A stretch of 64,000 bases of DNA, taken from NCBI GenBank assembly GCA_012719445.1, contig JAAYAH010000212.1, positions 1-64,000 on the forward strand, read 5' to 3'. Below the pieces are notes generated by a model. That model was not told where the DNA came from. It saw only the letters and a list, made by a program, of their open reading frames with translations, and did not search any database. The position numbers and the translations under genes are program-made. The stretch's first letter is position 1; every line of letters begins with the position of its first letter. This document shows positions 1-8,417 of the stretch, piece by piece. The stretch is from Actinomycetales bacterium. GTDB lineage: Bacteria > Actinomycetota > Actinomycetes > Actinomycetales > Kineosporiaceae.

Positions 1-830
1 GCAGCGTCATCCTCGACCTGGCCAACCCGTTCTACGCGGAGCTCAACCGGGGGATCGAGGACCGGCTCGCCGAGGCCGGCTGCCTGGTCCTCACCTGCAG
101 CACCGACCACCAGTCCGTCAGGGAGAAGCAGTTGCTCGGGCTGCTGGAGGAGCAGGCGGTACGCGGAGTGATCATCTCTCCCTCCGGTGCCGACCCCACG
201 GCCCTGCTGGAGATGAGCCGCCGCGGCACCCCGGTGGTCCTCATCGACCACCCGCGCGGACATCCCGACCTGTGCGCGGTGACCGTCGACCACCGCAGCG
301 GCGGCCGGCTCGTCGGTGAGCACCTGCTGGGCCTCGGTCATCGCCGGTTCGCCTACCTGGGCTCGACACTCGTCGCCGACGGGGTGAACCAGCGGCGCGA
401 GGGGCTGCGGGAGGCGCTGACAGCCGCAGGGCTCGACCCGGAGCAGGCGCTGCTCGATCTCAGGGTTCCGATGCAGCCGCCCCCGCTGGTCGACGCCGCC
501 GCGGGGGCCGTCGAGCAGGTCGTCCACGCCGATCCCCGGCCGACGGCGCTGGTGTGTCTCAACGACACCGCCGCCCTCGGTGCGCTGCACGGGCTGGAGG
601 CGGCGGGGCTCCGGGTCCCCGAGGACATCTCCGTCGTGGGCTACGACGACCTGTCGTTCGCCTCCCGGCTGGCGCCCCCGCTCACCACCGTGTCCCAACC
701 CACCTACCAGTTGGGCCGGGCAGCGGCCGACCTGCTGCTCGACGAGGCGGAGCCGGGGCACACCCACCGAGAGACGCTGTTCCCACCGGCCCTGGTGGTG
801 AGATCGTCAACAGCCGCCCCGTCGGGGTGA
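1..830 (+). CDS. LacI-family transcriptional regulator, 5' truncated by the window edge
   Basis: The open frame runs from base 3 (Ser-Val-Ile-Leu-Asp) to a TGA at 828-830, giving about 275 residues. What is present is the sugar-binding-protein-like effector domain of LacI/GalR regulators: the first strand with 'NPFYAELNRGIEDRL', the 'GVIISPSG' strand, 'LGHRRFAYLG', 'TALVCLND' and 'VVGYDDLSFASRLAPPLTTVSQP' split over the C-terminal lobe. The N-terminal helix-turn-helix (about 60 residues) lies before base 1. Family knowledge: these dimeric repressors bind a palindromic operator and respond to a sugar. The effector cannot be read here. The nearby secreted esterases and cellulase make a plant-wall sugar plausible (inference). 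The ATG at 132 is internal and not the true start. Confidence 0.9.
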   Translation, partial: SVILDLANPFYAELNRGIEDRLAEAGCLVLTCSTDHQSVREKQLLGLLEEQAVRGVIISPSGADPTALLEMSRRGTPVVLIDHPRGHPDLCAVTVDHRSGGRLVGEHLLGLGHRRFAYLGSTLVADGVNQRREGLREALTAAGLDPEQALLDLRVPMQPPPLVDAAAGAVEQVVHADPRPTALVCLNDTAALGALHGLEAAGLRVPEDISVVGYDDLSFASRLAPPLTTVSQPTYQLGRAAADLLLDEAEPGHTHRETLFPPALVVRSSTAAPSG

Positions 831-1090
831 CAGCCGCCACGCCGAAGTGAACAACGGTCGCCGATCCGGTGCGGGGACCGGAAGAGCCGCTCCAGGGACG
901 CGAGGACCCCCGCGCCCCCACCCCGCGACCCGGGAGTGAACCGGGCGCGACGTGCGGACCCGGCTGCGCACCTCGGCGCGGGCACGAGCGCGGGCATGCG
1001 TGCGGACCGAGGCGCGGGCACGTGACCGCGCGGGGGGCAGCCCGGGACACCCGGACCGCCCCCCGCGGCAGAGCTGCGGACGAACCATGG

Positions 1091-1290
1091 TCAGCAGCGG
1101 GAGATGGACACCGCGAGACCGCCGATCTGGGTCCAGGACCCTGGGTCGCCGTTGTACCGGTACACGGCGGTGCCGGCCTTGTTGAGGCTGTAGATGATGT
1201 TCCCGGACACGGCGTACGACCCCGCCCCGACGCCGAACGACTCACCTCCCGACTTGACGGTCTCAGGGAACCCAACGGAGCCGACCACCG
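1091..1290 (-). pseudogene. Remnant of a propeller-repeat ('W-IGG') secreted protein
   Basis: Reading leftward from about 1290 to the TGA at 1091-1093 gives about 65 residues ending '...YRYNGDPGSWTQIGG...', preceded by 'YAVSGNIIYSLN'. This alternation of 'G..W..IGG' with 'YAV.GN.IY.L' is the blade repeat of tachylectin-like beta-propeller proteins that are often secreted by actinomycetes. Only about one blade and the C-terminus remain. No start codon with a ribosome site, signal peptide or further blades can be found upstream, so I read it as the 3' stub of a lost gene. The rest of 831-1361 holds no recognisable gene; 940-1025 carries a run of imperfect GC-rich short repeats. Confidence 0.5.
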
Positions 1291-1361
1291 GTGATCCCGC
1301 ACTGCCGTGACCGCGACGGTGTCGCGTCCGTCGGATCAGCCCCTGACCTCCGACTGCCGGA

Positions 1362-2495
1362 TCAGGCTGCCGCGCAGGAGACCGTCGCCCCGGCACCGAT
1401 GCCGTTGCCGACGAATCCGAAGGACGCCTTCTGCCCCGGTGTCACCCGGCCGTTGTAGGCGGCGTTCGTCACCCGCACCATCCCGGAGGTCCCGCTGGGC
1501 TGGCCGCCCCACAGGTTGTTGATCGAGGTCCCGCTCGGTAGGGCCACGGTCACTGTCCAGCCCTCGATCGCGGTGGCCCCCGCGGCCACCTCCACGGTCG
1601 CCACGAACCCGCCCGGCCACTGGCTCTGCACCGTGTACGTCGCCGTGCACCCACCCGGCCCCTGCGTCGTCGTGGGCGGAGTGGTCGACGTGGTGGTGGT
1701 CGACGTGGTGGTGGTCGAGGTGGTGGTGGTCGAGGTGGTGGTCGACGTGGTCGTGGTCGTGGACCGCGTGGTCGTCGTGGTGGTGGGCGTGGTCTGCGGG
1801 TCGTCGTCCGGGGCCACGGCCCGGCCTGTCACCGGGGAGATCATTCCGGGGCAGAGGCCCCTGGCGCCCAGGTTGGCGACGATCCTCGGGATGGCCTGGA
1901 TCGTGTTCGGCGGCCAGTCGTGCATGATGATGATCTCGCCGGCGTCGAGGGCGTCGGCCGCCAGCACGATCTGGTCGGCGCTGACGTTGTCCCAGTCCCG
2001 GGTGTCGACGTCAGCGGTGATCTCGATCAGCCCGAACGACCCCTCGACCGCCCTGAGGGTGTCGTTGGTGTCGAAGTACGGCGGCCGGAACAGCGTCGGC
2101 GTCCTGCCGGTGAGCTGTTCGATGATCTGCTGGGTCTGCGAGATCTCCGACCGCATCTGGTCCTGGCCGAGCTGGGTCAGGTAGGGGTGGCTCCAACTGT
2201 GGTTCTCCACCCACATCCCCGCCGCCGCCTCGGCCCGCACCAGGTCCGGGTTCGCCTGGGCGTACTGGCCGACGTTGAACAGGGTCGCCCGTACCCCGGC
2301 CGCCTTCAGCGTGTCGAGCAGGGTCGGGGTGGTGTTCGCGTTGGGTCCGTCGTCGAAGGTCAGCGCGACGTACCCGGTACAGGAAGCCGCCGCCGACGGT
2401 GTGGCGACCGCCAGGCCGATGCCGCCGGTCACCGTCACGGCCGCGAGCACCGTGGCCGCGCTCGTGAGACGCCTGCTGAGGGGTGTGCGATGCAT
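1362..2495 (-). CDS. Secreted polysaccharide deacetylase (CE4) with C-terminal CBM2; probable acetylxylan esterase
   Basis: The 377-residue product starts at the ATG at 2495, which has CAGGAGAGAG upstream; the longer frame to 2576 has no such site. A signal peptide covers about residues 1-37 (ends ATPSAAA). The NodB fold follows: TFDDG (46-50) with the metal/base Asp pair, H99-SWS-H103 metal ligands, RPPY (137-140) and the MHD motif (191-193). A Thr/Ser linker runs about 236-278, then a family 2 cellulose-binding module (282-377, 'GGCTATYTVQSQWPGGF'). CE4 plus CBM2 is the architecture of Streptomyces acetylxylan esterase AxeA. The enzyme would be exported, bind cellulose and remove acetyl groups from xylan; chitin deacetylase activity is the alternative. 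The next gene upstream is also a CBM2 enzyme on the same strand. Confidence 0.88.
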   Translation of the reverse strand: MHRTPLSRRLTSAATVLAAVTVTGGIGLAVATPSAAASCTGYVALTFDDGPNANTTPTLLDTLKAAGVRATLFNVGQYAQANPDLVRAEAAAGMWVENHSWSHPYLTQLGQDQMRSEISQTQQIIEQLTGRTPTLFRPPYFDTNDTLRAVEGSFGLIEITADVDTRDWDNVSADQIVLAADALDAGEIIIMHDWPPNTIQAIPRIVANLGARGLCPGMISPVTGRAVAPDDDPQTTPTTTTTTRSTTTTTSTTTSTTTTSTTTTSTTTTSTTPPTTTQGPGGCTATYTVQSQWPGGFVATVEVAAGATAIEGWTVTVALPSGTSINNLWGGQPSGTSGMVRVTNAAYNGRVTPGQKASFGFVGNGIGAGATVSCAAA

Positions 2496-2661
2496 GTGCT
2501 CTCTCTCCTGCTCGTCGTGTGGTCGGGTGGATCCGCGGGTCGGCGGGTCTGCGGGTGCAGCCGACGGGATCGCCACATCGGTGGGTTCTCCGCGGTGGTG
2601 GGATCGCCATGCCGGGGGAATCGAGGGGACGTCGTCCCTGCGGTCCTCGGGGACGTCGTGG

Positions 2662-3864
2662 TCAGGCGACGGCGCACGTGGCCGAGGTCCCCGCCGCCGA
2701 TCCGGTCCCCTGGAAGCCGAACTCGGTCGACTGCCCGGCGGGCACGACCCCGTTGTAGACCGCGTTGTTCACCAGGACGGTGCCGCTGGTGCCGGTGGCG
2801 ACGCCGTTCCAGAGATTCGCGACCGTCGCGCCGCCCGGGAGGACCATCGTCACCCGCCAGCCGTTGATCGCCGAGCCGCCTGCGACCACCCGGACGCTCG
2901 CGACGAACCCGCCGGGCCACGAACTGCTGACGGCGAAGGTCGCCGTGCACCCTCCGGGTCCCTGCGAAGTGGTGGTCGTCGTCGTGCTGGGTCTGGTCGA
3001 CGTGGTGGGTGTCGTCCGGGTCGTCGTGGTCGTCGTGGTGGGCGTCGTCCGGGTCGTCGTGGTCGTCGTGGTGGGCGTCGTCCGGGTCGTGGTGGTCGTC
3101 GTGGTGGGCGTCGTCCGGGTCGTGGTGGTCGTCGTGGTGGGCGTCACCCCGCCGAGGACGGCGGTCAGGGCCGGGTACCACCGGTCGGCCATCTTCTGGT
3201 TTCCGGCGTCGCTCTGGTGCACGCCGTCGATGGTGTCGGTCGCCGGGTCCCAGCCGGTCCAGTGGTCCACGACGGTGATCGGGGATTGTGCGGTGGTCAG
3301 CGAGCGCGCCCACCCGGGGATGGCGTTGTCGAGGTCGATCGTCAACTGCTGGCACTCGGCGCAGCCGGGGGGCGCCACGGGAATGATCTGGGCCACGAGG
3401 ATCCTCATGGCGGGATTGCTCGCCCGCATCTGGCCGACGAGCGTGGTGTAGGCGGCGAGGATGTCCGTCACCGGGCGACGGTTCCAGATGTCGTTGGTGC
3501 CGAAGTGCATCATCACGACATCGGGGCGGGTCGTCGACAGCCATCCGGTCAACAGGTTCTCGTTCGCGACGTTGATCGCGAGGGCTCCGCCGTGCCCCTC
3601 GTTCTCGCCGTCCCAGGTGGCCAGCCCGCAGCCGCCACCGGGCAACGTGCCCACGAAGTCGACGTCGGTGTACCCCGTCGCCTGCAATCGGCTCCACAGC
3701 AGCGCCCGCCAGCAGCCGGGACCTCCGGTGATCGAGTCGCCCAGCGGCATCACCCGCACCGGCGCGGCGGACGCCGGTGCCACGGGAAGGGCCAGCACCG
3801 CGCCGGCGACGGTGACGACCGCCGCCGTCAGGAGGGAGACAGGGGAACGACGGATGGGACGCAT
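2662..3864 (-). CDS. Secreted SGNH-hydrolase esterase (CE3-like) with C-terminal CBM2
   Basis: The product has 400 residues. The ATG at 3864 is preceded by CTGGAG at good spacing and starts a signal peptide (1-33, ...APASAAP); the frame reaches 3966 without a better site. The catalytic SGNH domain shows block I 'MPLGDSITGG' (Ser44), 'GGALAIN', block III 'HFGTND' (121-125) and the C-terminal 'DGVHQSD' (Asp213, His216). A linker of TPTTTTTTTRT units follows at about 241-300, built from four 33-nt DNA repeats (3011-3142), then CBM2 (about 305-400). Family knowledge: SGNH esterases of CE3 deacetylate xylan. Together with the neighbouring CE4 enzyme it would strip acetyl groups so glycosidases can reach the backbone. 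Acyl specificity is not visible in the sequence. Confidence 0.85.
   Translation of the reverse strand: MRPIRRSPVSLLTAAVVTVAGAVLALPVAPASAAPVRVMPLGDSITGGPGCWRALLWSRLQATGYTDVDFVGTLPGGGCGLATWDGENEGHGGALAINVANENLLTGWLSTTRPDVVMMHFGTNDIWNRRPVTDILAAYTTLVGQMRASNPAMRILVAQIIPVAPPGCAECQQLTIDLDNAIPGWARSLTTAQSPITVVDHWTGWDPATDTIDGVHQSDAGNQKMADRWYPALTAVLGGVTPTTTTTTTRTTPTTTTTTTRTTPTTTTTTTRTTPTTTTTTTRTTPTTSTRPSTTTTTTSQGPGGCTATFAVSSSWPGGFVASVRVVAGGSAINGWRVTMVLPGGATVANLWNGVATGTSGTVLVNNAVYNGVVPAGQSTEFGFQGTGSAAGTSATCAVA
3011..3142. repeat. Four 33-nt tandem repeats coding for the SGNH esterase linker
   Basis: Four head-to-tail units of 33 nt (3011-3043, 3044-3076, 3077-3109, 3110-3142) differ at one or two bases. 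On the minus strand each unit codes for 11 residues of Thr-Pro-Thr7-Arg type. The array is in frame, so slippage would change linker length in steps of 11 residues without breaking the gene. Confidence 0.9.
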
Positions 3865-4092
3865 GAGGTGCTCCAGGTGGTCGAGCGGACGGCTCGTCGA
3901 GCCGGACACGGTGGGTGGAACCCGTCCGGTGGGACTCAGGCCGGGCCGGCGAGGGATTACCCTCACCGGCCGAGGCCCGTCGAACGCGAGTCGGTCGGGC
4001 GGGATGCGGGATGCGCTGCCGCGCCCCGCCCGACCGGCAGTCCCCCCCTGTCAGCCGGCGCAACGGCTGTCGGGTGAGCGCCTGGGCGAGTG

Positions 4093-5658
4093 TCAGTCGG
4101 AGACGGTCGCCAGGTGGTCCTTCAGACCCTGTCCGAAGGCGGTGGGCGTACCGGTGTAGTCGGTGATGAGCGAGGGACCGGTGCTGCAGTCCCAGTTGTT
4201 CCAGGTCCAGCCGAGGTACCCCACATCGTGGGAGTCGGCCCATGCCATCACCTTGTCGATGAAGCTGTGCCCGCAGGTGTTCTCACCGATCTCCGTGATC
4301 GCCAGAGGCACCTGGGCCGCCACCGGAGCCCACTCCCTGTCCCAGCAGGTGCTGTCGATGCAGGCGTTGAAGTTGTAGATGTGGGCGAAGGCCATGAGGT
4401 TGTTCAGCGGATCGGTGGGCTTGTAGGTCAGCCACTGGCTGAGGTCGTTGGACCACCGGATGCCGCCGACCATCACGACGTTCGTCGCTCCGGTGGCCCG
4501 GACCGCGTTGAGCAGGGACTGGAAGCCTGCCACCTGGTAGCTGATCCCGGTGCAGGTGCCACCGTCACGCCAGCACTTCCAGGCTGCGGCGGCATCGGTC
4601 CAGCCGTTGGCCGCGTCGGGGTAGGGCTCGTTGAAGAGGTCGAGGATGACCGCGTCGTTGCCCTTGAAGGTGTTGGCCACGCCGGTCCAGAACTCCGGTG
4701 CGTACTGCGCGTCCGGCATCGGCTTCTGGCAGCTGGCCTTGGTGTCCGAGCAGCCCGCGCCCTGGCCGCTGTACTGGCCGTAGTTCCAGTGCATCTCCAC
4801 GATCGGGGTGATCCCGTTGCGGATCAGCAGGTCGACGTAGTTCTTCACCTCGGTCTGGTACGCCGCGCCGGAGGTCCCGCCCGAGGGCACGTTCGCGGTC
4901 CCCAGCCAGCACTCCTCGTTCAACGGAACCCGTACCGCGCGGACCTTCCAGGCGCGCATGGCGTCGATGGAGGCCTGGTCCATGGGACCGTTCCACATCC
5001 CGTAACCCTGGATGCAGGTGAACTCCCCACCGGATCGGTTGACGCCGAGCAGGCGATAGGGCTGGCCGCTGCTGGTGAGCAACCTGTTGCCGGAGACGTG
5101 GAGGGCCGGAGCAGCCCCGGTGTTCTGCGACGTCGTGGTGGTCGTGGTCGTGGGCCGCGTCGTGGTCGTGGTGGTGGTCGTCGTCGGCCGCGTGGTGGTG
5201 GTCGTCGTGGTGGTGGTCGTCGGCCGCGTCGTGGTGGTCGTGGTCGGCGTGATCGTCGATCCTCCGTTGCAGGCGACGCCGTTCACCGAGAAGCTCGTGG
5301 GCGCGCCGTTGCTCCCGTTCCAGCTGCCGATGAAGCCGGGCTGCACGGACTGGCCGCTCGCGACGGCGCCGTTCCACGCCTCGTTGGACACGGTCACGTT
5401 CGCGCCGGACTGCTGGAACCTGGCGATCCACATCTGGGAGATGCTCTGGCCGTCGGGGAAACCGAAGCTCAGCGACCAACTCGACCACGCGTCGCCGGTG
5501 TTGGTGATGGTGAGACCGCCTTGGAAGCCCCCCGGCCACTGATTGACGATCGTGTACTTCACGCTGCAGGAGGTAGCGGCCTGGGCCGTCGGCGGGACGG
5601 TGAGCAGGGGGGTGAGCGCTACCAAGCCTGCTGCCAGGAGCGCGGCGCGATGCTTCAT
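4093..5658 (-). CDS. Secreted GH5 cellulase (endoglucanase) with N-terminal CBM2
   Basis: The product has 521 residues. The ATG at 5658 follows GCGAGGACC; upstream in-frame codons to 5739 lack a ribosome site. Signal peptide about 1-28 (AQA cleavage), CBM2 about 29-130, Thr-rich linker with Arg-Pro breaks (137-176), then a GH5 (beta/alpha)8 barrel (about 185-515). Catalytic features are visible: acid/base Glu344 in 'DLFNEPYPD', nucleophile Glu456 in 'AITEIGEN', plus 'VEMHWNY' and 'GWTWNNWDC'. Known role: retaining hydrolysis of beta-1,4-glucan, with the CBM2 anchoring the enzyme on crystalline cellulose. The gene is divergent to a LacI regulator across an 870-bp gap that contains a perfect 12-bp palindrome (5806-5817). 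It probably belongs to a cello-oligosaccharide-controlled regulon (inference). Mannan- or xyloglucan-active GH5 is possible. Confidence 0.9.
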   Translation of the reverse strand: MKHRAALLAAGLVALTPLLTVPPTAQAATSCSVKYTIVNQWPGGFQGGLTITNTGDAWSSWSLSFGFPDGQSISQMWIARFQQSGANVTVSNEAWNGAVASGQSVQPGFIGSWNGSNGAPTSFSVNGVACNGGSTITPTTTTTTRPTTTTTTTTTTRPTTTTTTTTTRPTTTTTTTSQNTGAAPALHVSGNRLLTSSGQPYRLLGVNRSGGEFTCIQGYGMWNGPMDQASIDAMRAWKVRAVRVPLNEECWLGTANVPSGGTSGAAYQTEVKNYVDLLIRNGITPIVEMHWNYGQYSGQGAGCSDTKASCQKPMPDAQYAPEFWTGVANTFKGNDAVILDLFNEPYPDAANGWTDAAAAWKCWRDGGTCTGISYQVAGFQSLLNAVRATGATNVVMVGGIRWSNDLSQWLTYKPTDPLNNLMAFAHIYNFNACIDSTCWDREWAPVAAQVPLAITEIGENTCGHSFIDKVMAWADSHDVGYLGWTWNNWDCSTGPSLITDYTGTPTAFGQGLKDHLATVSD

Positions 5659-6531
5659 GGGTGGTCCTCGCTGTCGATGGCAGGTGCGGTGCTCCGGCTC
5701 GTCGGACCTCCACCACACGAAGCCATGAGCAGTGACCAAGTGTGTTCAGCAGGAGCCCACGAATCCAGTGGCGGGACTCTAGGTCAGCCTCACGGATAGT
5801 GTCAATAAACCGGTTTACTATATCGTTTTGCACGCCAAGAGTTCACCGTGGGAGATATCTCGACCACCCGAGGGTGATCGGGGTGCGCGCCCCGGGATGC
5901 CACCGGGGGCATGGCAGGGTTCCCAGAGATCACCTCACCGCTGTGTGACCACGACCGGCCCGGCTCGCACAGTGGCTCTCACCACCGGTCCCTCGATGAC
6001 CACGGATGATGGAGCGTCGGCCACCTCGGCTGGCGCTGAACTGCCAACCCTCTCGATGCGTGACACGCGACGGTGAGTGACCTGTCGGGTCGGAGGGAAA
6101 CCTTCCACGGGATTGCCGCCAGAACATGGCCCCTAAGGTCATCGGTATCTCACGAGCGCGATGCCGTGCACCGCCACCGGGCTTCCCGGAGGAGTTCCGG
6201 GAAGAACAATGTGGTAGGCCACCGGCCCACCTTCCGTCGGCCGTTCCGGATACGGAGCGTGCTCACCCACGGTGAGTGACGAGGGCCGGGACGCGGCGTC
6301 CCGTCGCCCTGCTCCGGAAGCCGTCTCACCACTGCGGTCGCGACCGGCCGGCTATGCGAAGCCCTCGGCCCCGGGCGACGCACCGGGCCGCGACCATGAT
6401 CGTCATAGTGATCCAAGACCCACGCCCGGCCGGACGGCGCGGGGTACCCTGACAGCCGCGCGGCCGGTCGGCGGCTCGCTCGCCACCCGGCGGTCGAGAA
6501 GGCGGCCGAAGACGACGAGTAGGAGTCCGGC
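5659..6531. other. Long divergent intergenic region between the GH5 cellulase and the LacI regulator
   Basis: About 870 bp without a convincing gene; the short frames on both strands have no family features. The part next to the cellulase is unusually AT-rich for this genome (5795-5835). It holds the palindrome at 5806-5817 and a second short palindrome GAGATATCTC at 5852-5861, preceded by TGGGAG-like sequence. A control region for both flanking genes is the likely content. Confidence 0.5.
5806..5817. promoter_or_regulatory. Candidate LacI-type operator (TAAACCGGTTTA)
   Basis: A perfect 12-bp palindrome with the central CG typical of LacI-family operators lies in an AT-rich patch 148 bp upstream of the GH5 start. 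A LacI-family gene is transcribed away from it on the other side. The sequence is seen directly; the link to either LacI regulator in this window is inference. I found no second exact copy upstream of the other CBM2 genes. Confidence 0.45.
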
Positions 6532-7620
6532 GTGAACGCGCCCATCCCCGGCGGCCCGGAGGCCAGGGCCGAGAGCCGAAGGAGCGCGCCGGCCCGCCGT
6601 CCCACCCTGGCCGACATCGCCCGGAGGGCCGGGGTGTCCAAGGGTGCGGCGTCCCACGCGCTCAACGGCCGTCCCGGCGTCTCCGAGCTGACCCGTCAGC
6701 GGGTGCTCGCCATCGCCCAGCAGCTCGGCTGGAGTCCCAACAGCGCGGCGAGGGCACTCTCGGTGGCGCGCAGCGACGCCATCGGCCTTGTCCTGGCCCG
6801 GCCCGCCAGGATGCTCGGCCTCGAGCCCTTCTACATGGAGTTCATCTCCGGGATCGAAGCCGTCCTCGCGGAGGGGTCGACCTCTCTACTGCTGAAGGTC
6901 GTCGACGCCCCGGGCACCGGCACGGAGATCGACGTCTACCGGAGGTGGTGGACCGGACGGCGGGTCGACGGCGTCATCGTCACCGACGTCAGGGTCCACG
7001 ACCGGCGGCTCCCGCTCCTGTCCGAGCTGGGCATGCCCGCCGTCGTCCTGGGCAGCGACCCCGGGTTCGCCGGTGCCCCGAGCACCGCGACGGTGTGGAC
7101 CGACGACGACACGCTCGTCGGCACCGCCGTCCGGTACCTCGTCGGTCTCGGCCACCGACGGCTGGCCAGGGTCTCCGGGCCCGGTGAGCTCGCCCACTGT
7201 GCGTCGCGCACGGAGTCCTTCCTGAGGATCACCGCCGAGCTGGGAGTCCCGCCGCCCCGGGTGGTGGAGGCCGACTTCTCCGGGGAGGACGGCGCCAGGG
7301 CCACCCGGCAGCTCCTGCTGCACGACCGGCCACCGACGGCGATCATGTACGAGAACGACGTCATGGCGGTCGCCGCGATCGGAGCGGCCCGCGAGGCCGG
7401 GATCTCCGTCCCCGCCGAGGTGTCCGTCCTGGCCTGGGACGACTCCCCGCTGTGCAGCCTCACCCACCCGACGGTCTCCGCCGTGCAACGCGACATCCCG
7501 GGCATGGGGCGGCAGGTGGCCAGGCTGCTCCTTGACGTCGTCGACGGCGCGGCGCCCAGGGCCTGCCTGGACTCCCCCGGCGCCCTCGTCCCCCGCGGGA
7601 GCACCGCACCGCCCCGCTGA
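6532..7620 (+). CDS. LacI-family transcriptional regulator
   Basis: The product has 362 residues and a GTG start at 6532 after AGGAGTCCGGC. The N-terminal extension is short (about 23 residues); then comes the LacI helix-turn-helix 'TLADIARRAGVSKGAASHAL' (about 25-44) with the hinge helix 'NSAARALS', followed by the two-lobe effector domain ('DAIGLVLARP', 'GVIVTDVRV', 'LGHRRLARVSG', 'AIMYENDVMAVAAI', 'SVLAWDDS'). Family role: sugar-responsive repressor. It faces the GH5 cellulase divergently, so control of the CBM2 enzymes is the natural guess, by analogy to CebR/CelR (established family knowledge, inferred here). A small membrane-protein gene starts two bases after its stop, so the two are probably co-transcribed. 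Confidence 0.92.
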   Translation: MNAPIPGGPEARAESRRSAPARRPTLADIARRAGVSKGAASHALNGRPGVSELTRQRVLAIAQQLGWSPNSAARALSVARSDAIGLVLARPARMLGLEPFYMEFISGIEAVLAEGSTSLLLKVVDAPGTGTEIDVYRRWWTGRRVDGVIVTDVRVHDRRLPLLSELGMPAVVLGSDPGFAGAPSTATVWTDDDTLVGTAVRYLVGLGHRRLARVSGPGELAHCASRTESFLRITAELGVPPPRVVEADFSGEDGARATRQLLLHDRPPTAIMYENDVMAVAAIGAAREAGISVPAEVSVLAWDDSPLCSLTHPTVSAVQRDIPGMGRQVARLLLDVVDGAAPRACLDSPGALVPRGSTAPPR

Positions 7621-7622
7621 CG

Positions 7623-8096
7623 ATGCCCTCGCACCATCGACCGAGACGAGGTGCCCGGTTGCGACCCCGGTTCCCCAAGGCCCTGCTGGTGGGCCTGGAC
7701 GCCTTCGTGGCGGTCACCGCGATCGGCGGCGGGATCGCCCTGACCACCGGACTGGAGGACGAGCGCTTCCCGACCAGCTGGCTGGACGGCACGCCGTTCA
7801 CCAGCTACCTCGTTCCCGGCGTGATCCTGGCCGTGGTGGTCGGCGGGAGCGCCGCCCTGGCGACGGTGGCCGTCTGGCGGAACCCGCGGACCGGCGGAGC
7901 CCTCTCGGTCCTCGCCGGGGCCGCCCTCGTCGGCCAGATCATCGGTGAGATCCTGCTCCTCACCCAGCCCGGGCAGCCCACCGCGACCGAGCTCGTCTAC
8001 CTGACTATCGGCGTGCTCATGGCGGCACTCGGACTGCTGTTCTGGCATGAGGGACGCCCGTCGGCCGCTGTCGAACCCCCGACAGCGAGCGCCTGA
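7623..8096 (+). CDS. Small four-helix membrane protein of unknown function
   Basis: The product has 157 residues; the ATG at 7623 lies two bases after the LacI stop codon. Four hydrophobic helices are visible at about 24-42, 64-86, 94-115 and 124-144, with a basic N-terminus (PSHHRPRRGARLRPR), so the N-terminus is probably inside. No catalytic motif is seen. The order of helices, with a central 'VPGVILAVVVGG', resembles small uncharacterised actinobacterial membrane proteins. I do not recognise a functional family. The close spacing suggests translation coupled to the regulator. Confidence 0.7.
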   Translation: MPSHHRPRRGARLRPRFPKALLVGLDAFVAVTAIGGGIALTTGLEDERFPTSWLDGTPFTSYLVPGVILAVVVGGSAALATVAVWRNPRTGGALSVLAGAALVGQIIGEILLLTQPGQPTATELVYLTIGVLMAALGLLFWHEGRPSAAVEPPTASA

Positions 8097-8417
8097 TCCG
8101 GGATCACGGCGTCAACTGCACCGTCTCGGTCGACGCCGGGAGAGGCCGCAGCAGTTCGATCCTCGCCAGGCCGGGAGGACCCGCGACCATCGAGAGCCTC
8201 ACCAGGCACTCCAAGCCGGCGCCCTTGCAGCAGCTCGCGTGAGAACCACTCGCGGGAGAACCGCCGGTACGGGCCGAATGGCACGCCTCCCCCATCGCCG
8301 TGACGATGGGGAGCGCCTTGACCACCACAGCGAGGACCGCCTGCGAAGGGCCGTCACCACCACCTTCAGCGCTGGTCCGCGATACCGTCCCGCGATCACG
8401 AGGCCCGAGGAGGGCGC
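8097..8417. other. Intergenic region with no recognised gene
   Basis: About 320 bp between two plus-strand genes. A minus-strand frame (8104-8328) and plus-strand frames run through it, but none has a recognisable motif, signal peptide or ribosome site. It probably contains the promoter of the DUF255 gene. Confidence 0.4.

Noticed and set aside
1516-2184. Plus-strand frame rich in Val-Val-Val across the CE4 gene
   Set aside because: It is the antisense of the poly-Thr linker and deacetylase; the minus-strand gene has a signal peptide, catalytic motifs and a ribosome site. The same applies to Val-rich plus-strand frames at 2765-3451, 5075-5542 and 29235-29495.
6150-6665. Minus-strand frame overlapping the LacI start
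   Set aside because: It has no motif, is Arg/Ser/Pro-rich like other antisense frames here, and overlaps the helix-turn-helix region of a clear gene.
8104-8328. Possible gene remnant on the minus strand before the DUF255 gene
   Set aside because: No recognisable domain or ribosome site; composition alone is not enough to call a pseudogene.
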